Source: CAVQWT01 sp963717705
GTDB lineage: Bacteria > Pseudomonadota > Gammaproteobacteria > Burkholderiales > Casimicrobiaceae
Direction: 5' to 3'
Assembly: GCA_963717705.1 (NCBI GenBank)
Contig: CAVQWT010000005.1
Coordinates: 837,361-901,360 of the forward strand
Length of the DNA: 64,000 nt
Below are positions 1-9,717 of this stretch, piece by piece. The translations under genes and the position numbers were made by a program. The notes below the pieces were generated by a model. That model saw nothing but the letters and a program-made list of their open reading frames with translations. It was not told where the DNA came from and did no database searches. How positions within the stretch are numbered: position 1 is the stretch's first letter; each line of letters opens with the position of its first letter.

Positions 1-116
1 GTCCGATCATGGTGCCGGACCTCCACGCGCCCTCGGCCGCGCTCGCCGCCGCGTCGGTGCTGGTGCTGGCCGACCTCGTCGCGGTGCGCGACCACCTCGC
101 GGCGCTGCCCGCGTGA
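1..116 (+). CDS. C-terminal fragment of an unidentified protein
   Basis: An open frame enters from the left edge and ends at TGA 114-116. It gives about 37 residues rich in Ala, Leu and Val, ending in LAALPA. The start lies outside the window. It does not look like the RuvC C-terminus that often precedes ruvA, and I do not recognise the family. Codon use is G+C-rich like its neighbours, which supports real coding sequence, but no function can be assigned. Confidence 0.45.
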   Translation, partial: PIMVPDLHAPSAALAAASVLVLADLVAVRDHLAALPA

Positions 117-166
117 CCCCGGCGCACCGCGGGCGCGCCGCGCGGCCGGCGCGGACGCGGAAATGC

Positions 167-172
167 GATAAT
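167..172 (+). promoter_or_regulatory. putative -10 box of ruvA (GATAAT)
   Basis: GATAAT is an isolated A+T-rich hexamer in very G+C-rich DNA, with only 8 bases between it and the ruvA ATG. A sigma70 start 6-8 bases downstream would fall at or next to the start codon, so the transcript may be leaderless. No good -35 is visible. Confidence 0.4.
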
Positions 173-180
173 CGGCGACC

Positions 181-762
181 ATGATCGGACGCCTCACCGG
201 GACGCTCGTCGAGAAGAACCCACCGCAGATCGTCGTCGACGTCGCCGGCGTCGGCTACGAGATCGACGTGCCGATGAGCACGTTCTACAACCTGCCCGAC
301 AACGGCGCGAAGCTCTCGCTGTTCACGCACCTGGTCGTCCGCGAGGACGCGCACCTGCTGTACGGCTTCCTGACCGAGCAGGAGCGCCGGACCTTCCGCC
401 GGCTGACGAAAATCAGCGGCATCGGCGCCAAGATCGCGCTCGCCGTGCTGTCGGGCCTGTCGGTCGCCGAGCTTGCGCAGGCGGTGACGCTGCAGGAGTC
501 CGGCCGGCTGACCAAGGTTCCCGGCATCGGCAAGAAGACCGCCGAGCGCATCCTGCTCGAGCTCAAGGACAAGCTCGGCGCCGAGCTCACGACAGCCGTG
601 GGCATCCATCGGCCGGCGTCGGCGTCGTCGGACATCCTCAACGCGCTGCTGACGCTTGGCTACAGCGACAAGGAGGCGGTCGCGGCGGTGAAGACGCTGC
701 CGGCGGACGTCGCCGTCGCCGACGGCATCCGCCAGGCGCTGAAGCTGCTGGGCAAGGGCTGA
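181..762 (+). CDS. ruvA: Holliday junction branch-migration protein RuvA
   Basis: A 193-residue protein, the usual RuvA length. The N-terminal OB-fold domain begins MIGRLTGTL, with VDVAGVGYEI and the acidic-pin region following. Two helix-hairpin-helix motifs follow in the middle: ISGIGAKIAL near residues 78-87 and VPGIGKKTAE near 113-122. The C-terminal domain III (residues about 145-193) contacts RuvB. RuvA tetramers bind the four-way junction and load RuvB hexamers during recombinational repair. The ATG is supported by family alignment and a -10-like box just upstream. ruvB follows after 50 bases as the expected partner; ruvC is not visible beside it. Confidence 0.97.
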   Translation: MIGRLTGTLVEKNPPQIVVDVAGVGYEIDVPMSTFYNLPDNGAKLSLFTHLVVREDAHLLYGFLTEQERRTFRRLTKISGIGAKIALAVLSGLSVAELAQAVTLQESGRLTKVPGIGKKTAERILLELKDKLGAELTTAVGIHRPASASSDILNALLTLGYSDKEAVAAVKTLPADVAVADGIRQALKLLGKG

Positions 763-812
763 GCGCGATGTCGCCCGCCCTGCGACGTGCGGCGAAAGCA
801 TAGAATCCGCCC

Positions 813-1855
<1,043 letters not shown>

Positions 1856-1859
<4 letters not shown>

Positions 1860-2287
1860 CCGTCGGCGCCGAACCCTTCCGCTTCCCGGTCCGCGTCTAC
1901 TACGAGGACACCGACGCCGCCGGGGTCGTCTACTACGCGAACTACCTGCGCTTCATGGAGCGCGCGCGGACCGAGTGGCTGGCGGCGCACGGCTTCGACC
2001 TGGCGCAGGTCGAGCGCGAGCACGGCGTCGCGTTCGCCGTCGCGCGCGCCGAGGTCGACTACCTGGCGCCGGCGCGGCTGGTGGACCGGCTCGACGTGAC
2101 CGTCGCCCCTATCGAACTGGGGCGCGCCCGCTTCACCGTCGCGCAGACGGTCGAGCGCGGGGCGAAGACGCTCGTCCGCGCGCGGATCGCGCTCGTCTGC
2201 ATCGACCGCGCGTCCTGGCGCCCCGCCCGCATTCCCGCGGCCATCGCCGCCCGCATGAAGTCTTCGTTGATGGAGTCCCCCGGGTGA
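1856..2287 (+). CDS. ybgC: Tol-Pal-associated acyl-CoA thioesterase YbgC
   Basis: A 143-residue hotdog-fold thioesterase. The 4-hydroxybenzoyl-CoA thioesterase motif YYEDTDAAGVVYYANYL near residues 15-31 carries the catalytic Asp, and FMERARTEWL follows. In E. coli, YbgC is a cytoplasmic acyl-CoA thioesterase encoded at the head of the tol-pal operon and linked to phospholipid metabolism. Here it starts with an ATGA overlap on ruvB and its stop overlaps the GTG of tolQ, so translation is probably coupled across all three. Confidence 0.93.
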
Positions 2288-2952
2288 ACGTTCATACCGA
2301 TCTCTCGTTCGTCTCGCTGATCGCGCAGGCGTCGATCATCGTCCAGGCGGTGATGCTGCTGCTGGCCGGCCTGTCCCTGTGGTCGTGGTGGCAGATCTTC
2401 ATCAAGCACTTCCAGATCTCGCGCGCGATCCGCGACACCGACGCGTTCGAGAACGAGTTCTGGAAAGGCGGCGACCTGGCCGAGCTGTACCAGCGGACCA
2501 GCGCGTCGAAGGACGCCGGCGGCCTCGCGCACCTGTTCGCCTCCGGCTTCCGCGAATACGCGAAGCACCGCAAGCAGGGCAGCAACGCCGCGGTGACGCT
2601 GGACAGCGCGCGCCGCGCGATGCGCGCCGCCTACCAGCGCGAGATCGACGTGCTGGAGGCGCACCTCGCCGGGCTGGCCACCGTCGGCTCGGTGTCGCCG
2701 TACATCGGGCTCTTCGGCACCGTCTGGGGCATCATGAACGCCTTCCGCGGGCTCGCCAACGTGAGCCAGGCGACGCTCGCCAACGTCGCGCCCGGCATCG
2801 CCGAGGCGCTGATCGCGACGGCGATCGGCCTCTTCGCCGCGATACCCGCCGTCGTCGCTTACAACCGCTACACCCACGACGTCGACCGCCTCGCCGTCCG
2901 CTACGAGACCTTCATCGAGGAGTTCTCCAACATCCTGCAGCGGCAGGCCTGA
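2284..2952 (+). CDS. tolQ: Tol-Pal inner-membrane protein TolQ
   Basis: About 222 residues from a GTG start that overlaps the ybgC stop; the ATG-free upstream extension belongs to ybgC in another frame. There is one N-terminal membrane segment (residues about 12-35, ending WSWWQIF). A cytoplasmic loop follows, then the ExbB/TolQ proton-channel core, with GSVSPYIGLFGTVWGI and a final helix IATAIGLFAAIPAVVAYN. TolQ with TolR forms the proton-motive-force-driven motor that energises TolA for outer-membrane constriction at division. Length and order (ybgC-Q-R-A) are standard. Confidence 0.95.
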   Translation: MNVHTDLSFVSLIAQASIIVQAVMLLLAGLSLWSWWQIFIKHFQISRAIRDTDAFENEFWKGGDLAELYQRTSASKDAGGLAHLFASGFREYAKHRKQGSNAAVTLDSARRAMRAAYQREIDVLEAHLAGLATVGSVSPYIGLFGTVWGIMNAFRGLANVSQATLANVAPGIAEALIATAIGLFAAIPAVVAYNRYTHDVDRLAVRYETFIEEFSNILQRQA

Positions 2953-2996
2953 GTCCCGCGATGGAACTTTTCCCGCCCCGACCCGCCTGAACCGAC

Positions 2997-3410
2997 ATGC
3001 GCCGCCCCCGCAAGCCGATCAACCAGATCAACGTCGTGCCGTACATCGACGTGATGCTGGTGCTGCTCGTCATCTTCATGGTGACCGCCCCGCTGATACC
3101 TCCGGGCGAGATCGAGCTGCCTTCGGTGGGCAGCCGCCTGGCCACGCCGGCGCAGCCGCTCGAGGTGCTGCTGCGCGCCGACAAGACGCTGTTGCTCACC
3201 GACCGCGAGCGCGGCGGCGCCGCCGTGGCGGTGTCGCGCGACGAGCTGGTGGCCCGCATCCGCGCCAAGCAGGCCGCGCGGCCGGAGCAGCCGGTGGTGA
3301 TCGCCGCCGACCGGAGCGCACGCTACGAGGACGTGCTGGCGATTCTCGACGTGCTCCAGCGCAACGGCGCGAAGAAGGTCGGGCTGCTGGCCCGGCCCGC
3401 GTCGAACTGA
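2997..3410 (+). CDS. tolR: Tol-Pal inner-membrane protein TolR
   Basis: A 137-residue ExbD/TolR protein. One N-terminal membrane helix, MLVLLVIFMVTAPLI (about residues 19-33), is preceded by INVVPYIDV with the essential transmembrane-entry Asp. The periplasmic domain contains ADKTLLLT and ends KKVGLLARP, the expected dimerisation fold. It partners TolQ in the proton channel. The 44-base gap after tolQ is short, consistent with one transcript, and tolA follows after 7 bases. Confidence 0.94.
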   Translation: MRRPRKPINQINVVPYIDVMLVLLVIFMVTAPLIPPGEIELPSVGSRLATPAQPLEVLLRADKTLLLTDRERGGAAVAVSRDELVARIRAKQAARPEQPVVIAADRSARYEDVLAILDVLQRNGAKKVGLLARPASN

Positions 3411-3417
3411 CGCCGAG

Positions 3418-4326
3418 ATGGCGAAGGACGACCGCCAGCAACCCGATCGCGCTTCCGGCCGCTGGCTCGCCGCCGGGCTCGCGGTGGCGGTGCACCTGGC
3501 GTTTCTGGCGGTGCTGGTGTTCTCGCTGACCTGGCAGAACAAGCCGTCGGCGCCGGTGACGGCCGAGCTGTACGCGCCGCCCGCGCGCACCGCCGAGCCG
3601 GCGCCGACCCCGCCTCCCGCCACGGCGCCGCCGCCGCGGCCCGAGCCCCGGGTCGAGCCCCCGCCCGAGCCGAAGGCGGAGCCCCGGCCCGAACCCAAGC
3701 CGGAGCCGAAGCCTGCGCCGCGGCCGGAGCCCAAGGCGGCGGCGCCGGATCCGAAGGCGGCGGACATCGCGCTCAAGGCCAGGGCCGAAGAGGAGAAGCG
3801 GCGGCGCGCCCAGGCCGAGCACGAAAAGGAGCTGCGCGAGCAGCGGGACGCCGCGAAGCGCGAGGCCGACAAGCGCGCCGCGGAGAAGAAGATCGCCGAC
3901 GAGCGCCGCGTCGCCGAGTCGCGCGAACGCCAGGCCCGCGAGACCGAGGCGCTGAAGGCGGCCGCGGACCGCGAACGGCAGGTCCAGGCCGAGACCGCGG
4001 CACGCGCGCAGGCGGAGGCGAACGCGCGGGCGCAGGCGGCGGCGCGCGCCCGGGCCGAGGCCGACTGGATCCAGCGCATCCAGGCCAAGGTGAAGGGCAA
4101 CGTGATCCTGCCGCCGGAGATCGCCGGCAATCCGGAAGCCGTGTTCGAGGTCGCGCAGCTGCCGACCGGCGAGATCATCGACGTGGTGCTGAGGAAGTCG
4201 AGCGGCGTGCGCGCCTACGACGAGGCGGTGCAGCGGGCGCTGGCGAAATCGTCGCCGCTGCCGCGTCCCGAGCGCGCCGAGGTCTTCCAGCGCACGCTTA
4301 CGCTGCGCTTCCGGCCGCAGGACTGA
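3418..4326 (+). CDS. tolA: Cell envelope integrity protein TolA
   Basis: 302 residues with TolA architecture. There is a short cytoplasmic N-terminus and one membrane helix at about 16-38 (LAAGLAVAVHLAFLAVLVFS). A Pro/Glu/Lys-rich spacer (about 55-115) and a long charged helix rich in A, E, K and R (about 118-225) follow. The C-terminal TonB/TolA-type domain (about 228-302) contains GNVILPPEIAGN and ends LTLRFRPQD. TolA spans the periplasm to contact Pal and TolB. The gene after it is convergent with a single-base gap, so tolB and pal are not part of this transcript. Confidence 0.93.
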   Translation: MAKDDRQQPDRASGRWLAAGLAVAVHLAFLAVLVFSLTWQNKPSAPVTAELYAPPARTAEPAPTPPPATAPPPRPEPRVEPPPEPKAEPRPEPKPEPKPAPRPEPKAAAPDPKAADIALKARAEEEKRRRAQAEHEKELREQRDAAKREADKRAAEKKIADERRVAESRERQARETEALKAAADRERQVQAETAARAQAEANARAQAAARARAEADWIQRIQAKVKGNVILPPEIAGNPEAVFEVAQLPTGEIIDVVLRKSSGVRAYDEAVQRALAKSSPLPRPERAEVFQRTLTLRFRPQD

Positions 4327-4327
4327 A

Positions 4328-6028
4328 TCAGAACTCCCGGGCGCGCTTCTCGACGATCTGGATCGCGACCCAGCTCCAGTCGGCGCGCTGCTCGACCAGG
4401 TGGCGCAGCGCCACCGTGTACACCGACCGCCCGGTGGTCAGGATGACCTGCCGGCCCTCGCTGTACTCGTGCGTCGGCACGATCAGCGTCTTCACCGCGA
4501 GCGGCTTGTCGGGCCGCGACGGCGGCGGCAGGTAGAGCCCGTCGAAGCGCGCGCCCATCGTCGACAGGTCGACGCCGTTGACCACGATGCCGAGGTCGCT
4601 CTTCGCCTCGCGCCGCGCATGCAGCGTGACGGCGACCAGGCGCTCGGCGATGATCGAGACGCCGGCCTCGACGTCCTCGGTGCTCACCTTGTTCAGCCGG
4701 CGCACGACGCCCAGCACCCAGTCCGAGACGTCGGACTGGCGGACGGCGACCAGCGCGCCCAGCGTCAGCGCCTGCCCGATGCCGCCGGACGCGGCGATGC
4801 GCAGGCCCGCCACGCTCCGGTCCTTCACCCGCCACATCGGGTCGGAGAACGACGAAATCGACGCGGCGAGCGAGTCGTGCTCGTCGGGTTCGCGGCGGCG
4901 CACCCGCGGCGCGTCGGCGACCGCGTACACCTCGATCTGCTCGGTGCCCGACGGGGCTTCGGGCGACGTCTCGTTCATGTCCTTGGCGGCAAGGTCGCGG
5001 CAGATCCGCGACAGGCCGATGCGCACCTTGGCGGCCACGGTGACCGCCACCCGCGGGTCGCGCCGCAGGTCGGCGTTGAGGTTCGGCGAAATGGCCGGGC
5101 GCATCTTTTCCAGGATCGCGATGCGCTGCTGGTTGATCGGCGCCGCCGGTCCCTGGTCCGTTGCCTCGGACTGGCGCAGCGCGTACACCGCGCGCTCGAG
5201 CTGCTCGGCGATAGGTGTCGTGTCGAGGTAGCGCAGCATCGAGCCGGAATCGCTGCCGGTGCGGCGCACCAGCCCCTGCTTGCCGGCCACGTCGACGAAA
5301 AAGCCCTCGGGCGACCGCGGCACCGCGTCGAGCGAGAGCTTGCGGCTCCAAGCCCGGAGCTGCGAGCTCGCCCAGTCGAGCTCGAGCGGCGACAGGTTGC
5401 CGGTGTTGAGCTGGTGGACGAGCAGCACGAACAGGTACTCCTGCTCGAGCGTCCACTGCGTGCCTCCCGACCCGGCGCTCGCGAGCGTCGTCGGGACGCG
5501 ATCGACGCCGATCTCGGTGCCGCGCATGTACAGCCGGTGCATGTCGATCCACTTCGCGGGGATCCAGCGCTCGTAGCGGAAGACGCGCAGCTTGGCGTCG
5601 GTGCCGTAGAAGTGCACCAGGCGCGTGAACAGGCCCGGCACCAGCGGCTTCCACCGCGGATTGGTGCCCTGCTCCAGCGCCGCCTCGAGCGCCGCCTGGT
5701 AGGCGAAGATGAAGCCCTGCGTCATCTCGTGCACCGCCTGCCAGATCCGCTCGGCGAGCTTGGCCGAGCCGTCGATGTTCTCGACGTACTGCTTCATCAG
5801 CTGGCGGCGGTCGGCGCCGAGCGCGGCGTCGAGGAACTCGATCGCCGCGACGCGGTTGGCGTCGACGGGCTTGCGCGACTGCCGCATGCCATCGAACGCG
5901 CGCATCACGTGCTGCTGGCGGCCGATGACGTCGAGCGCGGGCAACTGGCGCAGCCACGCCGACGCCAGCTTGGGCGACTGCAGCGGATCGGCGAGATCCT
6001 TGGCCGGTTGCGTCAGGAATCCGAACAT
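4328..6028 (-). CDS. conserved hypothetical protein, possible PilZ-like C-terminus
   Basis: A 566-residue soluble protein starting MFGFLTQPAKDLADP. It has no signal peptide or convincing membrane segment. Residues about 20-250 are helical, with a conserved-looking region around WDPAKW-type aromatics (RYERWIPAKWIDMHRLY). The last 110 residues look beta-rich (DLGIVVNGVDLSTMGARFDG, then VILTTGRSVYTVALRHL) and could be a PilZ-like barrel. I could not confirm the RxxxR and D/NxSxxG c-di-GMP motifs. It is convergent with tolA and divergent from the FKBP gene. The function is unknown; the PilZ idea is a guess. Confidence 0.75.
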   Translation of the reverse strand: MFGFLTQPAKDLADPLQSPKLASAWLRQLPALDVIGRQQHVMRAFDGMRQSRKPVDANRVAAIEFLDAALGADRRQLMKQYVENIDGSAKLAERIWQAVHEMTQGFIFAYQAALEAALEQGTNPRWKPLVPGLFTRLVHFYGTDAKLRVFRYERWIPAKWIDMHRLYMRGTEIGVDRVPTTLASAGSGGTQWTLEQEYLFVLLVHQLNTGNLSPLELDWASSQLRAWSRKLSLDAVPRSPEGFFVDVAGKQGLVRRTGSDSGSMLRYLDTTPIAEQLERAVYALRQSEATDQGPAAPINQQRIAILEKMRPAISPNLNADLRRDPRVAVTVAAKVRIGLSRICRDLAAKDMNETSPEAPSGTEQIEVYAVADAPRVRRREPDEHDSLAASISSFSDPMWRVKDRSVAGLRIAASGGIGQALTLGALVAVRQSDVSDWVLGVVRRLNKVSTEDVEAGVSIIAERLVAVTLHARREAKSDLGIVVNGVDLSTMGARFDGLYLPPPSRPDKPLAVKTLIVPTHEYSEGRQVILTTGRSVYTVALRHLVEQRADWSWVAIQIVEKRAREF

Positions 6029-6169
6029 GCGGTGGCGGCTCGACGGAATGCGTTGGGTGCGGGATTCCGGCAGCGAAACGGCGCGGAAGTTCGCACCCGC
6101 ATTCCGGAGTTGGGGGCGTTATTTATAGACCAAATCCGGAGCCCGCGCAAAACACACCAGCGTGTCGGC

Positions 6170-6175
6170 TACAAT
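6170..6175 (+). promoter_or_regulatory. putative -10 box TACAAT upstream of the FKBP gene
   Basis: TACAAT sits in the 235-base divergent gap between the unknown leftward gene and the FKBP gene, about 88 bases before the chosen ATG. The sequence around 6120-6160 is A+T-richer than its surroundings, as expected for a promoter. Confidence 0.35.
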
Positions 6176-6263
6176 TCGCCGCTCGACGGTCACGGCCATC
6201 GCGAAACCGTCGGCCCGATGACGTCGTTTGTGCTGCGCCCCGTTCATTTTTCGTGAGTATTCC

Positions 6264-6800
6264 ATGCCCGAACATCCGCCTTTCGACCGACGCCGTCCGA
6301 CCGGAATCGCCCGGGCTGCGTTCCTCGCCACCCCCGTCGCCGTCGCCTTGGCCGCCTTGTTCGCGCTCGGCGCCAACGCGCAGGGAACCCCGCCGGCAAG
6401 CCCGGCGGCAGGGGGCGATCAATCCATGTCAAGCAAAATAGGTGCCAAAGTGACCGAACTTAAGAAAATCGATACGAAACAAGGTGATGGTGTCGAATCG
6501 GTCACCGGAAAAGCCGTGCTCGTCCACTACACCGGGTGGCTCTATGACCCGACCAAGCCCGACGGGCGCGGCGCCAAGTTCGACAGCTCGCTGGACCGGG
6601 GCGTGCCGTTCGGCTTCATTCTCGGCGCCGGCCGCGTCATCAAGGGCTGGGACGAGGGCGTCGTCGGCATGAAGACGGGTGGCAAGCGGACGCTGGTGAT
6701 CCCCCCGCAGTTGGGCTACGGCGAGCGCGGCGCGGGCGGCGTCATCCCCCCCAACGCGACCCTGATGTTCGACGTCGAGCTGATCGAGGTGAAAGGCTGA
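6264..6800 (+). CDS. secreted FKBP-type peptidyl-prolyl isomerase
   Basis: 178 residues from ATG 6264; a longer start at 6228 would add 12 residues. An N-terminal arginine-rich stretch and hydrophobic segment (about 13-36, AFLATPVAVALAALFALGA) ending ANAQG look like a Sec signal. A Gly/Pro/Ala linker follows. The FKBP domain (about 70-178) shows VLVHYTGWLYD, FDSSLDRG, GWDEGVVGMK and the C-terminal PPNATLMFDVELIEV. It should assist periplasmic folding. An internal ATG at 6426 (MSSKIGAKV) is preceded by an AGGGGG stretch and opens a markedly A+T-richer 90-base patch, so a short cytosolic form is possible. The stop overlaps the pepN start. Confidence 0.9.
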   Translation: MPEHPPFDRRRPTGIARAAFLATPVAVALAALFALGANAQGTPPASPAAGGDQSMSSKIGAKVTELKKIDTKQGDGVESVTGKAVLVHYTGWLYDPTKPDGRGAKFDSSLDRGVPFGFILGAGRVIKGWDEGVVGMKTGGKRTLVIPPQLGYGERGAGGVIPPNATLMFDVELIEVKG

Positions 6801-9481
6801 TGCTCCCGCGCGACGCGGCGCCGGCGGCCATCCGGCGGCTCGACTACCGGCCGCCCGCGTTCCTCGTCGACGCCGTCGACCTCTCGCTCGACCTGCAGCC
6901 CGAAGCGACGCGGGTCACGGCCACGCTCGCCTTCCGCCGCAATCCGTCCGCCCATGCCGGCGACCGCACCGCGGCGCTGGTCCTCGACGGCGAGCAGCAG
7001 CACGACGTGACGGTGGCGCTGGACGGGGTGCCGCTGGACCCGTCGCGCTACCGGCTGGGTGAGCGGTCGCTCACCATCGACGACCCGCCGGGCAGCGGGA
7101 CGCTGACCGTCGCGGCGACGATCAACCCCGCCGCCAACGTCGCGCTCGAGGGGCTGTACCTGTCGTCGGGCACCTTCTGCACCCAGTGCGAGGCCGAGGG
7201 ATTCCGGCGGATCGCGTACTTCCCCGACCGCCCCGACGTGCTGGCGACGTACACGGTGACGCTGATCGCCGACCGCGACCGCTTCCCCGTGCTGCTGGCC
7301 AACGGCAACCGGGTCGACGCCGGTCCGGTCCCGGGCGCGGGCGGCGCCGCGCGCCATTTCGCGAAATGGCACGACCCGTTTCCCAAGCCCTCGTACCTGT
7401 TCGCGCTGGTCGCCGGCGACCTCTCGGCGCTGACCGACACCTTCACCACGCGCTCGGGGCGCCAGGTCGAGCTGGAGATCTGGTCGACGCCGGCGAACCT
7501 CCCGCGTTGCCACCACGCGATGGCGTCGCTGCAGCGCGCGATGCGCTGGGACGAGGAGCGCTTCGGCCGCGAGTACGACCTCGACCTGTTCATGATCTAT
7601 TGCGCCGACGACTTCAACATGGGCGCGATGGAGAACAAGGGCCTCAACATCTTCAACAGTAAGCTGGTGCTGGCGCAGCCGCAGACGGCGACCGACGACG
7701 ACTACCTGGCGATCGAGAGCGTCGTCGGCCACGAGTATTTCCACAACTGGACCGGCAACCGCGTGACCTGCCGCGACTGGTTCCAGCTGTCACTGAAGGA
7801 GGGCCTGACCGTCTTCCGCGACCAGGAGTTCTCGTCCGACCTGCAGTCGCGCGCCGTCGAGCGCATCGCCGCGGTCGCGTTCCTGCGCAACCACCAGTTT
7901 CCCGAGGACGCGGGCCCGATGGCGCACCCGGTGCGCCCCGACGAGTACGTCGAGATCAACAACTTCTACACGACGACCGTCTACGAAAAGGGCGCCGAGG
8001 TCATCCGCATGCTGCACACGCTGCTCGGCGCCGAGCGCTTCCGTCGCGGCATGGACCTCTACTTCGAGCGGCACGACGGCCAGGCGGTGACCTGCGACGA
8101 TTTCGTCCAGGCGATGGCCGACGCCAGCGCGGAGACCGGCGGCCCCGACCTCGCGCAGTTTCGCCGCTGGTACGCGCAGGCCGGCACGCCGGTGGTCACC
8201 GCGCGCGGACGCCACGATCCGGCGCTGCGCACGTACACGCTCGAGGTCGAGCAGCACACGGCGCCGACGCCCGGGCAGCCGGAGAAGGCGCCGTTCCACA
8301 TCCCGCTGGCCGTGGGTCTCGTCGGCCCCGACGGCCGCGACCTGCCGCTGACGCAGGACGGCGAGCGCACCCCGGGCGCGACGACCCGCGTGCTGGACCT
8401 CACCCGCGACGTCCAGACCTTCCGCTTCGTCGACGTTCCGGCGCGGCCCGTGCCTTCGCTGCTGCGCGGGTTCTCGGCGCCGGTGCGGCTGGTCTCCGAC
8501 CACACGCCGGACGACCTCGCGTTCCTCGCCACGCACGACAGCGATCCGGTCAACCGCTGGGACGCCGCGCAGCGCAGCTTCGCCGACGCGATCCTGCTGC
8601 TCGCGGAGCGGATCGCCGCCGGCGACGCGCCGCAGCTGCCCCCGGCGCTGGCGGCGCTGGTGCAGGCGCTGCTCGCCGACGAAGCGAGCGATCCTGCGCT
8701 GATCGCGCTGGCGCTGACCCCGCCGGACCTCGCCTACCTCGCAGGCCTCGTCGCGACCATCGACGCCGACGCGCTGTTCGCGGCGCGCGAATTCGTGACC
8801 CGCGAAACAGCGCGGCTCGCGCGCGACGCATTCGAGCGTGTCTACGCCAGGCGCCGCGTCCGCGCAGCCTACGCGCCGACGCCGGCGCAGACCGGTGCGC
8901 GCCGGCTCGCCAACCTCTGCCTCGGCTACCTCGGCGCGCTCGACGACGAGCCGGCCCGCGCGCTCGCCGTCGCGCACTACGACGGCGCCGACAACATGAC
9001 CGACGCCATCGCCGCGCTCGCGGCGGTGAACCACAGCGCGGCTGCGGAGCGCGCGCAGCTGTTCGCGCGATTCGAGGCCGCCTGGCGCGACGAGCCGCTG
9101 GTGCTGGACAAGTGGTTCATGCTGCAGGCGACGTCGCTGCGCGCCGACACGCTGGCCCGCGTGCAGGGCCTGCTCGGACATCCGAAGTTCAACGCCCGCA
9201 ACCCGAACCGGCTGCGCTCGCTGGTCGGCGCCTACGCGCGCCGGAACTGGCCCGGGTTCCACGTGCGCGACGGCAGCGGCTACCGCTTCGTCGCCGCGCA
9301 GACGATCGCGGTTGACCGCATCAATCCGCAGATGGCGGCGACGCTCGCCGAGGCGTTCAATCTCTGGCGCCGCTTCGACGAGCCGCGCCGCTCGCTGCAG
9401 CAGGCGGCGCTACGGGAAATTGCCGCCGCCCCGCTGTCGCCCGACGTGAGCGAGATCGTGACCCGCGCGCTGGCGGAATAG
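6800..9481 (+). CDS. pepN: aminopeptidase N (M1 family)
   Basis: 893 residues, close to the usual PepN length. The exopeptidase signature GAMEN is near residue 275. The zinc site HEYFHNWTGNRVTCRDW is near 311-327, with the third ligand Glu in LKEGLTVFRDQEFS. The DUF3458 Ig-like and helical C-terminal domains continue to LSPDVSEIVTRALAE. It is a cytoplasmic zinc enzyme removing N-terminal residues during peptide turnover. The ATG overlaps the FKBP stop (TGATG). The last two codons and the stop TAG lie inside a 27-base direct repeat, so the 3' end of the gene is part of the adjacent repeat cluster. Confidence 0.96.
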   Translation: MLPRDAAPAAIRRLDYRPPAFLVDAVDLSLDLQPEATRVTATLAFRRNPSAHAGDRTAALVLDGEQQHDVTVALDGVPLDPSRYRLGERSLTIDDPPGSGTLTVAATINPAANVALEGLYLSSGTFCTQCEAEGFRRIAYFPDRPDVLATYTVTLIADRDRFPVLLANGNRVDAGPVPGAGGAARHFAKWHDPFPKPSYLFALVAGDLSALTDTFTTRSGRQVELEIWSTPANLPRCHHAMASLQRAMRWDEERFGREYDLDLFMIYCADDFNMGAMENKGLNIFNSKLVLAQPQTATDDDYLAIESVVGHEYFHNWTGNRVTCRDWFQLSLKEGLTVFRDQEFSSDLQSRAVERIAAVAFLRNHQFPEDAGPMAHPVRPDEYVEINNFYTTTVYEKGAEVIRMLHTLLGAERFRRGMDLYFERHDGQAVTCDDFVQAMADASAETGGPDLAQFRRWYAQAGTPVVTARGRHDPALRTYTLEVEQHTAPTPGQPEKAPFHIPLAVGLVGPDGRDLPLTQDGERTPGATTRVLDLTRDVQTFRFVDVPARPVPSLLRGFSAPVRLVSDHTPDDLAFLATHDSDPVNRWDAAQRSFADAILLLAERIAAGDAPQLPPALAALVQALLADEASDPALIALALTPPDLAYLAGLVATIDADALFAAREFVTRETARLARDAFERVYARRRVRAAYAPTPAQTGARRLANLCLGYLGALDDEPARALAVAHYDGADNMTDAIAALAAVNHSAAAERAQLFARFEAAWRDEPLVLDKWFMLQATSLRADTLARVQGLLGHPKFNARNPNRLRSLVGAYARRNWPGFHVRDGSGYRFVAAQTIAVDRINPQMAATLAEAFNLWRRFDEPRRSLQQAALREIAAAPLSPDVSEIVTRALAE

Positions 9482-9641
9482 TAGGGTCAGACTCGACTTC
9501 CCGCGGAATAGTAGGGTCAGACTCGACTTTCCGACTTGAGATCGCATGGCGAGTGAAAGTCGAGTCTGACCCTACTTCACTACTTCCTACTTCGGGAAAG
9601 TCGAGTCTGACCCTACTTCATGCGTGACCCTACTTCATGCG
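9473..9641. repeat. nested direct/inverted repeat cluster (REP/REPIN-like)
   Basis: The 19-mer gtagggtcagactcgactt occurs forward at 9481-9499 and 9511-9529. Its exact reverse complement occurs at 9557-9575 and 9598-9616. The forward copies are embedded in a 27-base direct repeat (9473-9499, 9503-9529) that includes the pepN stop. Another 17-base direct repeat (tgaccctacttcatgcg) is at 9608-9624 and 9625-9641. The inner pair can form a perfect 19-bp stem with a 27-base loop, nested within the outer pair. From memory, related TAGGGTCAGACTCGA-type repeats occur beside REP-associated tyrosine transposases in proteobacteria. No transposase is present here. Confidence 0.85.
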
Positions 9642-9717
9642 CTGCGACCCCGAACGTCAGGAGCTGGCCGAACCTGGACACCGCGCGTCGCCCTCCGTTC
9701 TCGGCGGCCCCCGCTCC

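Noticed and set aside
9473..9641. Classical Rho-independent terminator of pepN
   Set aside because: The stems are perfect but the loop is 27 bases and no U-tract follows; a repeat element explains the nested copies better.
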